Origin: Prolixibacteraceae bacterium
Lineage (GTDB): Bacteria; Bacteroidota; Bacteroidia; Bacteroidales; Prolixibacteraceae
Direction: 5' to 3'
Length of the DNA stretch: 64,000 nt
Assembly (NCBI GenBank): GCA_023228025.1
Contig: JALOCD010000005.1
Coordinates: 4,442 to 68,441 of the forward strand
Shown: positions 26,952 through 36,345 of the stretch, piece by piece
Position numbering within the stretch: position 1 is the stretch's first letter
How the letters are laid out: each line of letters begins with the position of its first letter
The notes under the pieces: model-generated
Database searches by the model: none
What the model was told of the DNA's origin: nothing
What the model saw: the letters and a program-made list of their open reading frames with translations, nothing else
Program-made: the position numbers and the translations under genes

Positions 26952-29938
26952 GTCATGCGACTTATTATTCCTAATGCTTTGGTCGTTATCTGGTCAAATA
27001 TTTGATGATCAATCGGCTTAGAGATATAATCATCAAATCCACATGCGATAAAATGTTCCCTGTCTCCCTTCATTGCACTTGCTGAAACAGCGATAATTTT
27101 AACGGATTCAAGGAATTCAATTTTACGCAATTCTTTTAAGACTTCAATCCCGTTCATTTCTGGCAAGGCTATGTCCATCAAAATGAGGTTCGGTAGGTTC
27201 TCCCTGGCCAATTCGATCCCCTTCAAACCGTCATATGCCTCAATGATTTTGTAACGGCCATTCAACAATGCCTTAATTGTAAGCATGTTATCCGGATTGT
27301 CCTCGATGACCAAAATGGTCGGATCGCCAGAGATTTGAGGAGAAGAAGCTATTTTTAATTTTTTAGGGAGCTGTGGCATTCCAGCAGAAATCATGACGGA
27401 CAAGGCAGTCAGGAGCTGGGATTTGTTGATATCACCTTTTTGTATCAATTGGTGGACATGGTTGTGTTTTAAAAACTTCAATTCCTCTTTGGTGATAAAT
27501 TTTGCTGTGAGTATAAGAACTGGCAATTTTGAGGTCTCCTCCCTCTCCCTGATTTTTTTCAACACTTCAAAGCCATCCACTTCGGGCATCATCAAATCCA
27601 GGATCATGGCATCGGGAATCTTAAGGGCAATTTGTTCAAGGGCCTCTTTGCCATTTTGGGCGACAATGATGTTAAACCCTTCTGTGGTAAGCATCTCCTT
27701 CATCTGGATGATGGCAGCTTCTGAATCCTCAACGATCAGGATCTGTTTTTTGCCTATACTGGCAATATCCCATTTGTGCATAACCGGGACTTTATCTGTC
27801 TCATAAATGGTCTCGTATTCACTCTTTTCCTCTTTGAATTGATTGGTTTGCAAAGGCAAAACCAGCGTAAATTTGGACCCTTTTCCAATTTCACTCTCTA
27901 CCTTGATATTTCCTCCCAACAAAGCGGCATATTTGTTGGCAATGGCCAGTCCAAGCCCCGTCCCCCCATGTTTCCTGGAGTTACTGTTATCGGCCTGCTT
28001 AAATTCATCGAAAATCTGTGTGAGAAATTCATTGTCAATTCCAATTCCAGTGTCAATTACGGCTACGTGAATAAATTGATCATCGGATTTTGTCTCTATG
28101 ACCACCTTTCCGGAGTCGGTAAATTTGATGGCGTTGGCAATGATATTCTGAAGAATATGGCGACATTTTCCATAGTCGCTACGGATAGCTGGTAGCGTAT
28201 CGTCCGCTTCGAAAAGAAGACTGATATTTTTTTGAATGGCCTGTGATTCAATCAAGTCGATCACTTCCCGAACCAGCGAATTGATGTTGAAACTGGTAGT
28301 TTGAACCTCTTCAAATCCTGCTTCAATTCTTGAAAGGTCCAATATATCATTGATGAGTGAAAGCAAAAGTTTTCCGTTGCGTTCAATAACACTTAAATAA
28401 CTGTACTCTTCTGCAGGAATTTTTGTGGCAAGCCTCCTGTTTAAAACGCCACTCAAAGCGATCACCGAATTGAGTGGTGTTCTTAATTCGTGGCTCATGT
28501 TGGAGAGGAAATTTGATTTGAGTTGGTTGCTCTCGTGGAGCTGCTTCTTTTGCATTTCCAGTTCAGTGTTTTGTTCGAGCAATTCACCGGCTTGCGAAGC
28601 CAACTCCTTTTTTTGGGTTTCCAACTCAATGTTCTGGAGTTTTAGATTCTTATCCAATATTTGGATTTCCCTGTTGGCGATCATGGCATTCATCCAGGTG
28701 GTGATAGGTGTCTGCATATCGGTAACAAGCCGGATTACCTGTTTGTCATATTCTTGCAAGCTTGAGAGCGAGATCATTGCGACAACCTCTTTTTTGTGGA
28801 ACAGTGGAATGGTGAGGATCTCTTTGGGGTTGAAGTGACCACTAGCGGCTTTCAGCGACAATTTGGATTCAGTTTGTATTTGTTTGATGTGCTCAATTTT
28901 TCCGGAAGCCAATGCGATGCCCAATTCCCCTTCAAAGTTTGAGGCTGAAAACCGCTTGACTGAAACCGACTCAAGACCGATCGATTCCGATACTTCAAAG
29001 TCTGTTTTGGCGTCATTCAATAAATAGATAGCCCCCACCTGCGAATGGGTCAGTTTCATCAAAGGCTCAAGTACCTGCTTCATTGGGGCATTGGTTTCAA
29101 GCGCTTTCAACATAATGGTGTTGAGCCAGGCAGCATGGTCCTTGAAAGTGAAATCCCTCTCAATTGTATCCACCAGATGGTTGAATGAAGCTGACAAATC
29201 ACCAAACTCATTGTTTGACACATAGTGGCTACGAGCCTTCATCTTCCCTTTGCCAAACATTTCGGTGGCCTTCATCAGCTCATTTAGGGGTCGGTTTATA
29301 TTTCTCATCAAGATGGCATTGATAACTAAGGAGAACATAAGGATGATGAGTGTTATGGTTAAGAGCTGCCAGTCCATGCTTTTTTTTAACTCAACACTGG
29401 ATGCGAACAACTGATTTCCTTTTTTTAAGGCAAAGTTATCGATGACCTGGATGGATTGAAGAACCTTTGCGTTTTGCTTATCCAATTCTGATGTGATATT
29501 TAACTGAAGCAATTCTTCAGCGGATTTACCTTCCAACTGGCTATTAAAAGATTTGAGGGTAGATTCAAGAGTGATAAAGTCGATATTAACTGTTTCAATA
29601 TCTGACTTTGGACCCAAATATTGTGAAAACAATATTGCTATATTTTGTTTTGCTTCAGCTTCCCAAAGAGCTGATTTCATCAGCGAATTTTGTCTGCTCT
29701 TTTCATCATTCTCCAATATGATTTTGGAATATTCAAGACGTATACGGAGTACAGCAGACTCCAACTCACTCAATGCGCGCCTGACTTTTAACGGATGTTC
29801 ATACAAATCATAGGTCTGCTGGGCGATTTTATTGGATTGAAACCATGAAATTCCGCCCAGGATCAGAATGAACATCAAAATGGTACCGAAACCTATTTTG
29901 AGTTGGGCGCCAATTCTTACATTACCAATATTTACCAT
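26948..29938 (-). CDS. membrane hybrid histidine kinase 4HB-HAMP-GAF-HisKA-HATPase-REC-REC
   Basis: A 996-residue sensor. Two transmembrane helices (about 12-34 and 183-205) bracket a helical periplasmic domain like the four-helix bundle of chemoreceptors. Then HAMP (about 205-260), GAF (about 270-420), a long coiled coil rich in LEMQKK/LETQKK, HisKA with H483 in SNMSHELRTPLNSVIAL, HATPase with GTGLGLAI, and two receivers (about 735-850 and 870-990; sites in DAMILDLMMPEVDG and NLILMDIALPEMNG). The chemoreceptor-like input region next to a CheR gene 21 bases upstream makes it a candidate methylation partner, which is inference. It overlaps the following hybrid kinase by ATGA. Confidence 0.92.
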   Translation of the reverse strand: MVNIGNVRIGAQLKIGFGTILMFILILGGISWFQSNKIAQQTYDLYEHPLKVRRALSELESAVLRIRLEYSKIILENDEKSRQNSLMKSALWEAEAKQNIAILFSQYLGPKSDIETVNIDFITLESTLKSFNSQLEGKSAEELLQLNITSELDKQNAKVLQSIQVIDNFALKKGNQLFASSVELKKSMDWQLLTITLIILMFSLVINAILMRNINRPLNELMKATEMFGKGKMKARSHYVSNNEFGDLSASFNHLVDTIERDFTFKDHAAWLNTIMLKALETNAPMKQVLEPLMKLTHSQVGAIYLLNDAKTDFEVSESIGLESVSVKRFSASNFEGELGIALASGKIEHIKQIQTESKLSLKAASGHFNPKEILTIPLFHKKEVVAMISLSSLQEYDKQVIRLVTDMQTPITTWMNAMIANREIQILDKNLKLQNIELETQKKELASQAGELLEQNTELEMQKKQLHESNQLKSNFLSNMSHELRTPLNSVIALSGVLNRRLATKIPAEEYSYLSVIERNGKLLLSLINDILDLSRIEAGFEEVQTTSFNINSLVREVIDLIESQAIQKNISLLFEADDTLPAIRSDYGKCRHILQNIIANAIKFTDSGKVVIETKSDDQFIHVAVIDTGIGIDNEFLTQIFDEFKQADNSNSRKHGGTGLGLAIANKYAALLGGNIKVESEIGKGSKFTLVLPLQTNQFKEEKSEYETIYETDKVPVMHKWDIASIGKKQILIVEDSEAAIIQMKEMLTTEGFNIIVAQNGKEALEQIALKIPDAMILDLMMPEVDGFEVLKKIREREETSKLPVLILTAKFITKEELKFLKHNHVHQLIQKGDINKSQLLTALSVMISAGMPQLPKKLKIASSPQISGDPTILVIEDNPDNMLTIKALLNGRYKIIEAYDGLKGIELARENLPNLILMDIALPEMNGIEVLKELRKIEFLESVKIIAVSASAMKGDREHFIACGFDDYISKPIDHQIFDQITTKALGIISRMT

Positions 29939-29959
29939 AATATTTTAATTGATAATTGT

Positions 29960-30808
29960 TTAATTGTGCAAGTTTCTTTGAAAAATGGACGAATGTTCAT
30001 ATACCTCGCTGAAGCCATTTTTCATTAATATTTCACGTTCAGTTTCACCTGTTACCAGAAATGCATCTGTGGACATATTCTTTCTTAATTTGTCAAGGAT
30101 GCGTTTGCGGAAAGCAGGTGCATAATAAAACAGTAAATTACTGCAAATTACCAAATCAAAATTGCCATAAATACTTGGCGCTGGTGATGCTGGTTGTTCT
30201 TCCAACAGGTCAAAAAATGAGAAGTCGATCAGCTTTTTGATGGAGGGTAAGATCGAATAGTTCTCATTATTTTGAACGAAATAGCATTGGATTCGTTTCA
30301 ATGAAACTTTTTGCAGAGAGGAGGGCTTGAAAATACCAAGCCTTGCTTTCTCCAGTTCTTCCATATTGTTGTCGGTGGCAAAAATGCGATAACCAATTTT
30401 TTCTGCCGACTCCTGGTTCATTTCATCCAATAAAATAGCCACGCTATAAGCCTCCTGCCCTGATGCACAGGCAGCCGACCAAATCCTTAGCTCAGTTTTG
30501 GCCCCTTTTCTTTTTTTGTACTTCAATTGGGGTAAAACAAATTGCTCGAGATAGGCGAATGTAAGTGGATTGCGAAAAAATTCGCTGTATGAAATGTGCA
30601 GGGAATCAATCAAATGAGTAACTTCCTCCCTGCTTTGTTTGAGGAGTTCCAGATAATTGACAGATGCAATATTGTTGCAGGCCATCAATCTTCTGCCAAC
30701 TGATTTATCGACAAAAGAAGGATCAAATCCCCTGATATCTAATTGATAGGATACCAATAGCAACTCCATAATTTCATCGACGCAGTTCTTCATTGAATTG
30801 TTTTTCAT
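29960..30808 (-). CDS. CheR-type protein glutamate methyltransferase
   Basis: A 282-residue CheR-family enzyme, which transfers methyl groups from SAM to glutamates of signalling proteins. The N-terminal helical domain contains the SEFFRNPLTFAYLEQFVLP segment equivalent to 'TxFFRD', the SAM site is LRIWSAACASGQEAYSVAILLDE, and FDLVICSNLLFYYAP matches the 'CRNVLIYF' motif. It is the first gene of the minus-strand operon, 21 bases before the HAMP kinase. No CheB, CheW, CheA or classical chemoreceptor is in the window, so it probably serves the kinases rather than chemotaxis. An alternative start is the second Met at residue 6. Confidence 0.9.
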   Translation of the reverse strand: MKNNSMKNCVDEIMELLLVSYQLDIRGFDPSFVDKSVGRRLMACNNIASVNYLELLKQSREEVTHLIDSLHISYSEFFRNPLTFAYLEQFVLPQLKYKKRKGAKTELRIWSAACASGQEAYSVAILLDEMNQESAEKIGYRIFATDNNMEELEKARLGIFKPSSLQKVSLKRIQCYFVQNNENYSILPSIKKLIDFSFFDLLEEQPASPAPSIYGNFDLVICSNLLFYYAPAFRKRILDKLRKNMSTDAFLVTGETEREILMKNGFSEVYEHSSIFQRNLHN

Positions 30809-30990
30809 CGCCGAGATAACGCTCCGTTTGGTTGAAAAAGAACTTTATATGTTTATCTGGTTTCAGGTAAACAATAATTGGGGAAGAAAGTTCAGAAAAA
30901 ATATATTTGTATATGTTAAATTACTGAAATACCGTTAAAGTTAATAATTTTAAAAGGATATCTTTGCGCCTTCCCAAAATTTGGAAGAAT

Positions 30991-32634
30991 ATGATTTCAG
31001 TAGACGGACTTACGGTTGAATTTGGCGGATCGACACTTTTCTCGGACATCTCATTCGTTGTCAATGACAAGGACAGGATCGCCCTGATGGGGAAAAATGG
31101 CGCCGGAAAATCGACCTTACTGAAAATCATGCCGGGTGTTAAAACTGCCAGCAAGGGAAGGATCTCTGCTCCAAAGGAGGCTGTCATTGCCTATTTGCCC
31201 CAAAATTTACTTACGGAGGACAACCGCACTGTTTTCGAGGAGACTGCCCTGGCCTTTTCCCGTATCCAGGAGATGGAGCGCGAGATTGCGACTCTTAATG
31301 AAGAGCTGGCAACACGTACGGATTATGATTCTGAGGGTTATAGTAATATCATCGAGCGCGTTTCCACCCTGAGTGAGATGTACTATTCGATCGAAGAGAT
31401 CAATTTTGATGCCGAAATAGAGATCATTCTGCTTGGTCTAGGTTTTACAAGGGAGGACTTCACGAGGCCTACCAGCGAGTTCAGCGGAGGTTGGCGGATG
31501 AGGATTGAATTGGCCAAAATACTGCTGCAAAAGCCGGACCTTATCCTGCTGGATGAACCCACCAACCACATGGACATCGAATCGGTGCAGTGGCTCGAAG
31601 AGTTCCTGGTCAACAGTGCCAAAGCGGTGATGGTCATCTCACACGATCGTGCTTTTATCGACAACATCACAACCCGGACCATCGAGGTAACCATGGGACG
31701 GATTTATGACTACAAGGTCAACTACTCAAAATACCTTGAATTACGCAGGGAGCGTCGCGAGCAGCAGCAGAAAGCATACGATGAGCAGCAAAAGATGATC
31801 GCCGAAACCACCGAATTTATCGAACGCTTCAAAGGGACCTATTCCAAAACATTACAGGTACAATCGCGGGTGAAAATGTTGGAAAAGCTGGAATTGGTTG
31901 AGGTGGATGAGGTCGATAGTTCAGCCCTCAGACTGAAGTTTCCTCCCTCCCCAAGATCCGGAAATTATCCGGTTATAGTGGAAGAGTTAGCCAAAAGCTA
32001 TGGTGACCACCTGGTATTTTCGAATGTTTCATTAACATTGGAAAGAGGAGAGAAGATTGCTTTTGTTGGTAAAAATGGCGAGGGGAAATCAACACTGGTG
32101 AAGGCGATCATGAAAGAGATTGAGTACCAGGGAAAGCTAACCCTTGGCCACAATACACTGATTGGCTATTTCGCCCAGAATCAGGCATCTTTGTTGGATG
32201 AGGAGCTGACGGTATTTCAAACCATCGATGATGTGGCGGTAGGGGATATCCGCACCAAAATAAAAGATATGCTGGGCGCTTTTATGTTCAGCGGCGATGA
32301 TATTTTCAAGAAGGTTCGGGTACTATCCGGAGGTGAAAGAACCAGGCTCGCCATGGTGAAACTATTGCTGGAACCCGTTAACTTGTTGATTCTGGATGAG
32401 CCTACCAACCACCTGGATATGCGTACCAAGGAGATTCTGAAAAGCGCATTGAGGGATTTTGACGGGACACTAATCCTGGTTTCCCATGATCGGGATTTTC
32501 TGGATGGATTGGTGAGCAAGGTGTATGAATTTGGTAACAAACAGGTCAAAGAACACCTGGGGGATATCTACAGCTTCCTGCAAAAGAAAAAGCTGGATAA
32601 CCTAAGAGAACTGGAACGAAAAAATGTCAGGTAG
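30991..32634 (+). CDS. ABC-F family ATPase (ribosome-associated type)
   Basis: A 547-residue soluble protein with two ATP-binding cassettes and no membrane domain. Cassette one has Walker A GKNGAGKS, signature SGGWRMRIELAK and Walker B LILLDEPTNHMD; cassette two has GKNGEGKS, LSGGERTRLAMVK and LLILDEPTNHLD. Between them is the charged linker typical of ABC-F factors (YLELRRERREQQQKAYDEQ onward), which in EttA/Uup-like proteins reaches the ribosomal P/E site. A TTG nine codons upstream (30964) is in frame, but ATG at 30991 starts ISVDGLTVEFGG as usual and is chosen. It is transcribed away from the CheR operon. Whether it acts in translation regulation or antibiotic protection is unknown. Confidence 0.92.
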   Translation: MISVDGLTVEFGGSTLFSDISFVVNDKDRIALMGKNGAGKSTLLKIMPGVKTASKGRISAPKEAVIAYLPQNLLTEDNRTVFEETALAFSRIQEMEREIATLNEELATRTDYDSEGYSNIIERVSTLSEMYYSIEEINFDAEIEIILLGLGFTREDFTRPTSEFSGGWRMRIELAKILLQKPDLILLDEPTNHMDIESVQWLEEFLVNSAKAVMVISHDRAFIDNITTRTIEVTMGRIYDYKVNYSKYLELRRERREQQQKAYDEQQKMIAETTEFIERFKGTYSKTLQVQSRVKMLEKLELVEVDEVDSSALRLKFPPSPRSGNYPVIVEELAKSYGDHLVFSNVSLTLERGEKIAFVGKNGEGKSTLVKAIMKEIEYQGKLTLGHNTLIGYFAQNQASLLDEELTVFQTIDDVAVGDIRTKIKDMLGAFMFSGDDIFKKVRVLSGGERTRLAMVKLLLEPVNLLILDEPTNHLDMRTKEILKSALRDFDGTLILVSHDRDFLDGLVSKVYEFGNKQVKEHLGDIYSFLQKKKLDNLRELERKNVR

Positions 32635-32924
32635 GCTAAAAATTAGCTATTTTTGGTAAAGCATAGAGGCCGTTTAATATAAATATAATTTATTTTGAAC
32701 TCCTGATGGAGCCGCCCAACCAGGCGGCTGTACAGGATGTTGGATTAATATATAGTTGGTAAGCCGTCCGGACGGACGGCCCTAAAAGGTTTTATCGTAG
32801 AGTCGTCCGGCTGGACGACTAAAATGAATATTGATATCAATTGTACAGCCGTCCGGTTGGACGGCTACTGTATGCAACTATAAAATTGATTTTTTCAATC
32901 TCTAAATTACCCAACAACTACGCA
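32635..32924. repeat. four 20-bp palindromes upstream of the GH2 gene
   Basis: The gap holds four hairpin-forming 20-base units at 32710-32729, 32762-32781, 32801-32820 and 32847-32866. Three fit AGYCGTCC-GGNN-GGACGRCY; the first is the variant AGCCGCCC-AACC-AGGCGGCT. Their starts are spaced 52, 39 and 46 bases. The loop changes while the stem covaries (AGCC/GGCT, AGTC/GACT), so the pairing itself seems conserved. They may be REP-like elements or binding sites upstream of the glycosidase. Confidence 0.8.
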
Positions 32925-35369
32925 ATGAAAAGAAAACCATTTTCACTTCCCTTGGCCATCCTCCTGGCAGTTCTACTTTTTACATTTTCTGATCTTTATG
33001 CCCGCGAAACAAGCAACCTGCAAAGAGGCTGGAAATTCTCCAAAGGAAATTTCGAAAATGCCGCTCAACCCACTTTTGACGATTCGAAATGGCAGGATGT
33101 CTTCGTCCCGCACGATTGGGCGATTTCGGGACCAACGGTGGTTGATGGTGATGGAAATACAGGAAAACTTCCCTGGCGGGGAGAAGGGTGGTACCGCCGG
33201 GATCTTGAAGTTCCTACCGGATCGGAAGGGAAAAATGTATTTCTGATTTTTGATGGGATCATGTCGAATCCGGAGGTATTTGTGAACGGGAAGCTGGCCG
33301 GCAAATGGGATTACGGTTACAACTCATTTTACCTGGATATAACCAAATACCTGCAATTAAACGGAAAGAACAAATTGGCCATTCATGTCGATACCCGTAA
33401 CCACGACAGCAGGTGGTATCCCGGCGCCGGGATTTACAGGAAAGTGCAGATGGTGGTAACGGATCCGGTCCATGTTGGTGTCTGGGGCACACAGGTAACA
33501 ACCCCGGTCGTTAAGCCGAACTACGCTGATGTAAGGGTAATGACCACTGTCTGCAATCAGTCTGACCGCGCTGAAGAGAAGGTAAGAGTAGAGAACATTG
33601 TTGTCAATCACAAAGGAGTTGAGCTGGCAAAAAGGGAGGTAGTCGCCAAAATCGCGGCAGGATCGTCCAAAGAGATTGAAACGACCATCGGCCTCTCTGA
33701 TCCTCAGCGCTGGGATATTGCCAAGCCTGTCCTGTATCAGGTCAAGACGGTTGTTTATACAAACGATAAAATCACAGATACCTATTTTACTCCATTTGGA
33801 ATCAGGACTTTACGATTGACTCCCAACAATGGTTTGTACCTGAACGACAAAAGGGTACAAATGAAAGGTGTTAACCTGCACCACGACCAGGGACCATTGG
33901 GGGCAGCACTTTATCCGAGAGCCATGGAAAGACAGCTCGAAATCATGAAGTCTATGGGTTGCAATGCAATTCGGACCAGTCACAACATGGCTGCCCCCGA
34001 ATTGCTTGAGTTTTGCGATAAAATGGGCTTCCTTGTTTTTGATGAAGCTTTTGACAAATACGATAAAAAGGCCGATATAACTTCGGATACCAACTTTGAA
34101 GATTATGCCCAAAGGAATATAAAGAATTTTGTAGAGCGCGACCGGAACCATCCGAGTATCTTTATCTGGAGTGTCGGCAATGAAATGGCGGATGTGCAGT
34201 ACAACAATAACAATGGTTTCTACCGGATGCAAACCATGATCAACTTCGTCCGCAAATATGATCCCACCAGACCTGTCACCATGGCTTGCGACAATACCAA
34301 CAGTGCAGCCTGGCGCCATTTCGATTTCTACGATGTGCACAGCTGGAATTATGGCCGCAGGTACAGTCTGGCCCGCCAGATGGAACCAAATAAAGCAGTA
34401 ATTGTCAGTGAGTCAGGATCAACAGTCAGTACCAGGGGATTCTACGAATGGCCGCTGCCGACTCAAAAGGATGAATTTACCACTTCGCTTCAGGTAAGTT
34501 CATACGACATGAATGTTCCAAAATGGGCTGATCTGCCGGACGAAGATTTTATGTGGCAACAGGATGAAGAGTACATTGCCGGTGAATTTGTCTGGACAGG
34601 TTTCGATTATCTGGGCGAACCAACACCCTATGGAAACGAATGGGCGAAAGCACATGGAATGACAAATAAGGAGGCCTCAAGAAGTTCCTATTTTGGTATT
34701 GTTGACCTTTGCGGAATCCCAAAGGACCGGTATTATTTGTACAAAAGTTACTGGAAGCCGGAAGAATTGACTGTTCATATTCTTCCTCACTGGAATTGGG
34801 AAGGCGGCAAAGTAGGTAAAATTCCTGTCTTTGTTTATACCAATGGTGACTGTGCCGAACTTTTTCTAAATGGTAAATCGCTGGGAATGAAATGCAAAAA
34901 GCCGAATTCAGCTAAACCAACAGAGCGTTTCCGTTTGGAATGGCCGGAGGTGGATTATCAGCCGGGCGAACTTAAAGCGGTGGCCTACAAAGAGGGGACG
35001 GTAATCGGGGAACAGTCGCTTAAAACAGCCGGTGCACCCTACCAGATACAGATAACACCTGATCGGTCTGTGATTCGTGCAGATGGATTGGATCTTTCAT
35101 ACCTACTCGTTGAGGCTTACGACAAGGATGGGAACCTGTGCCCACTGGCTGATAACTTGATTGACATATCTTTAAGTGGTCCTGGACATATTGCCGGTGT
35201 CGGGAATGGCAATCCACAGTCGTTCGATCCTTTTCAGGCAAACCAGGTGAAGCTTTTTTATGGCAAAGCAATGATTATCATTGGATCCGAAAGCAAGAAG
35301 GGAGAAATTAAGATTACCGCCACATCAAATGGTATGATAAAAGATGCCAGGCAGATTAAAATTGATTAG
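32925..35369 (+). CDS. glycoside hydrolase family 2 protein, beta-galactosidase-like
   Basis: An exported 814-residue GH2 enzyme. After a signal peptide (residues about 1-28) come the jelly-roll sugar-binding domain (NLQRGWKFSKGNF...), an Ig-like domain, the TIM barrel, a DUF4982-type domain (VFVYTNGDCAELFLNGKSLG) and a C-terminal Ig-like domain (ADGLDLSYLLVEAYDKDGN). The acid/base is E420 in IWSVGNEMAD and the nucleophile E496 in VIVSESGS. Beta-galactosidase is the best guess, but GH2 also includes glucuronidases and mannosidases. ATG at 32925 is chosen over a TTG at 32841 because it begins the signal peptide. There is no SusC/SusD pair nearby, so it is not in a standard polysaccharide locus. 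Confidence 0.92.
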   Translation: MKRKPFSLPLAILLAVLLFTFSDLYARETSNLQRGWKFSKGNFENAAQPTFDDSKWQDVFVPHDWAISGPTVVDGDGNTGKLPWRGEGWYRRDLEVPTGSEGKNVFLIFDGIMSNPEVFVNGKLAGKWDYGYNSFYLDITKYLQLNGKNKLAIHVDTRNHDSRWYPGAGIYRKVQMVVTDPVHVGVWGTQVTTPVVKPNYADVRVMTTVCNQSDRAEEKVRVENIVVNHKGVELAKREVVAKIAAGSSKEIETTIGLSDPQRWDIAKPVLYQVKTVVYTNDKITDTYFTPFGIRTLRLTPNNGLYLNDKRVQMKGVNLHHDQGPLGAALYPRAMERQLEIMKSMGCNAIRTSHNMAAPELLEFCDKMGFLVFDEAFDKYDKKADITSDTNFEDYAQRNIKNFVERDRNHPSIFIWSVGNEMADVQYNNNNGFYRMQTMINFVRKYDPTRPVTMACDNTNSAAWRHFDFYDVHSWNYGRRYSLARQMEPNKAVIVSESGSTVSTRGFYEWPLPTQKDEFTTSLQVSSYDMNVPKWADLPDEDFMWQQDEEYIAGEFVWTGFDYLGEPTPYGNEWAKAHGMTNKEASRSSYFGIVDLCGIPKDRYYLYKSYWKPEELTVHILPHWNWEGGKVGKIPVFVYTNGDCAELFLNGKSLGMKCKKPNSAKPTERFRLEWPEVDYQPGELKAVAYKEGTVIGEQSLKTAGAPYQIQITPDRSVIRADGLDLSYLLVEAYDKDGNLCPLADNLIDISLSGPGHIAGVGNGNPQSFDPFQANQVKLFYGKAMIIIGSESKKGEIKITATSNGMIKDARQIKID

Positions 35370-35390
35370 CAAAGGTTTTATAAACCCATT

Positions 35391-35480
35391 TCACCACAAA
35401 GAAGACCACAAAGTACGCACGAAGGACGCAAAAGTATTTGAATTTGTTATTGTATTGTGTCCTTTGTGTTTTCCTTAGCG
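35391..35480. repeat. CACAAAG-type intergenic inverted repeat
   Basis: ACCACAAAG words on the left face CCTTTGTG on the right in the gap between the GH2 gene and the lipoprotein gene, as at 1396-1476. The remainder of 35370-35618 shows no gene. Confidence 0.5.
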
Positions 35481-35618
35481 ACATTAGTGTTAAAATAGGA
35501 TCTCTGCTTTTACTGCAATTTTCGTCAACCATCGAATAATTAGGGGCATTCATCGAAATAATTTTCAGTTACCATAGATCAGGTCTATCTTCGGTAAAGA
35601 AATTTAAATTCTGAACCC

Positions 35619-36338
35619 ATGAATCGTCCCAAAGCAATCATTCTATTCGGTATCATCCTGTTGGTGACTGGGTGTACCGATTTTTTTATGATCTGTTCCC
35701 TCAATCCTTTTTATGTTGAGAAGAACATTGCCTTGAAGCCTGAAATGGAAGGCAGGTGGAGCGCCATTCCATTGAAAATAAAGAAAGTTCCTAACAAAGA
35801 AGAATCACCGGATGTTTGGAATAAGATGGATACTACAGCTGTTTGGAAAATTGAGCGGGTCATTAACAAAGAAACACGTAAGACAAAACAGGGGAAAGAT
35901 TCTGTTGTCTTCACACCGACAGATCATTATAGTGTAAAATTTCTTGTCAACCAGTCGGACTCCCTCGTAAACAAATTTAAAATGGTGCTTTTTACCGTAA
36001 ATGACGGGCTTTATGCAGATTTCATGCCGGTTGAAAGCAGTGGTCTGGAGAAGAGCCGGTTTGCCACCGAGAGTTATTTCAAGGTACATACCCTAGCCAG
36101 GATTGATCAGGTAGGTGAAAAATTCAAAATATCCTGGTTAGGAGCCAATTATATGAAGGATATGATTGAGAAAAAGCGGGTCAGGGTGAGCTACCGATGG
36201 GTAAGCGGTGCTGGAAGACTACTGCTTACGGGCAGTTCTGAGCAACTGACAGGAATGATTGAGCGCTATGCTGGTGAACCCAGATTTGTCGACTGGGAAA
36301 AACAGCAGGCCATGTTGATGTTAAACCGTATAAAATAA
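35619..36338 (+). CDS. lipoprotein of unknown function linked to a LytS/LytTR pair
   Basis: The 239-residue product has a type II signal peptide ending in LLVTGC, with C19 as the lipidated cysteine; position +2 is Thr. The mature part is about 220 residues, mostly predicted beta, with motifs EGRWSAIPLKIKKV, TDHYSVKFLVN and HTLARIDQVGEKFKISWLG. I do not recognise the family. The stop is seven bases before the LytS-type kinase, so the two are co-transcribed, and the lipoprotein could be the signal-sensing partner of the kinase or its target. This link is inferred from position only. Confidence 0.8.
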   Translation: MNRPKAIILFGIILLVTGCTDFFMICSLNPFYVEKNIALKPEMEGRWSAIPLKIKKVPNKEESPDVWNKMDTTAVWKIERVINKETRKTKQGKDSVVFTPTDHYSVKFLVNQSDSLVNKFKMVLFTVNDGLYADFMPVESSGLEKSRFATESYFKVHTLARIDQVGEKFKISWLGANYMKDMIEKKRVRVSYRWVSGAGRLLLTGSSEQLTGMIERYAGEPRFVDWEKQQAMLMLNRIK

Positions 36339-36345
36339 GCGCATC

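Noticed and set aside
32925..35369. Polysaccharide utilisation locus around the GH2 gene
   Set aside because: No SusC/SusD-like pair, sulfatase or other CAZyme lies next to it, so a PUL is not supported.
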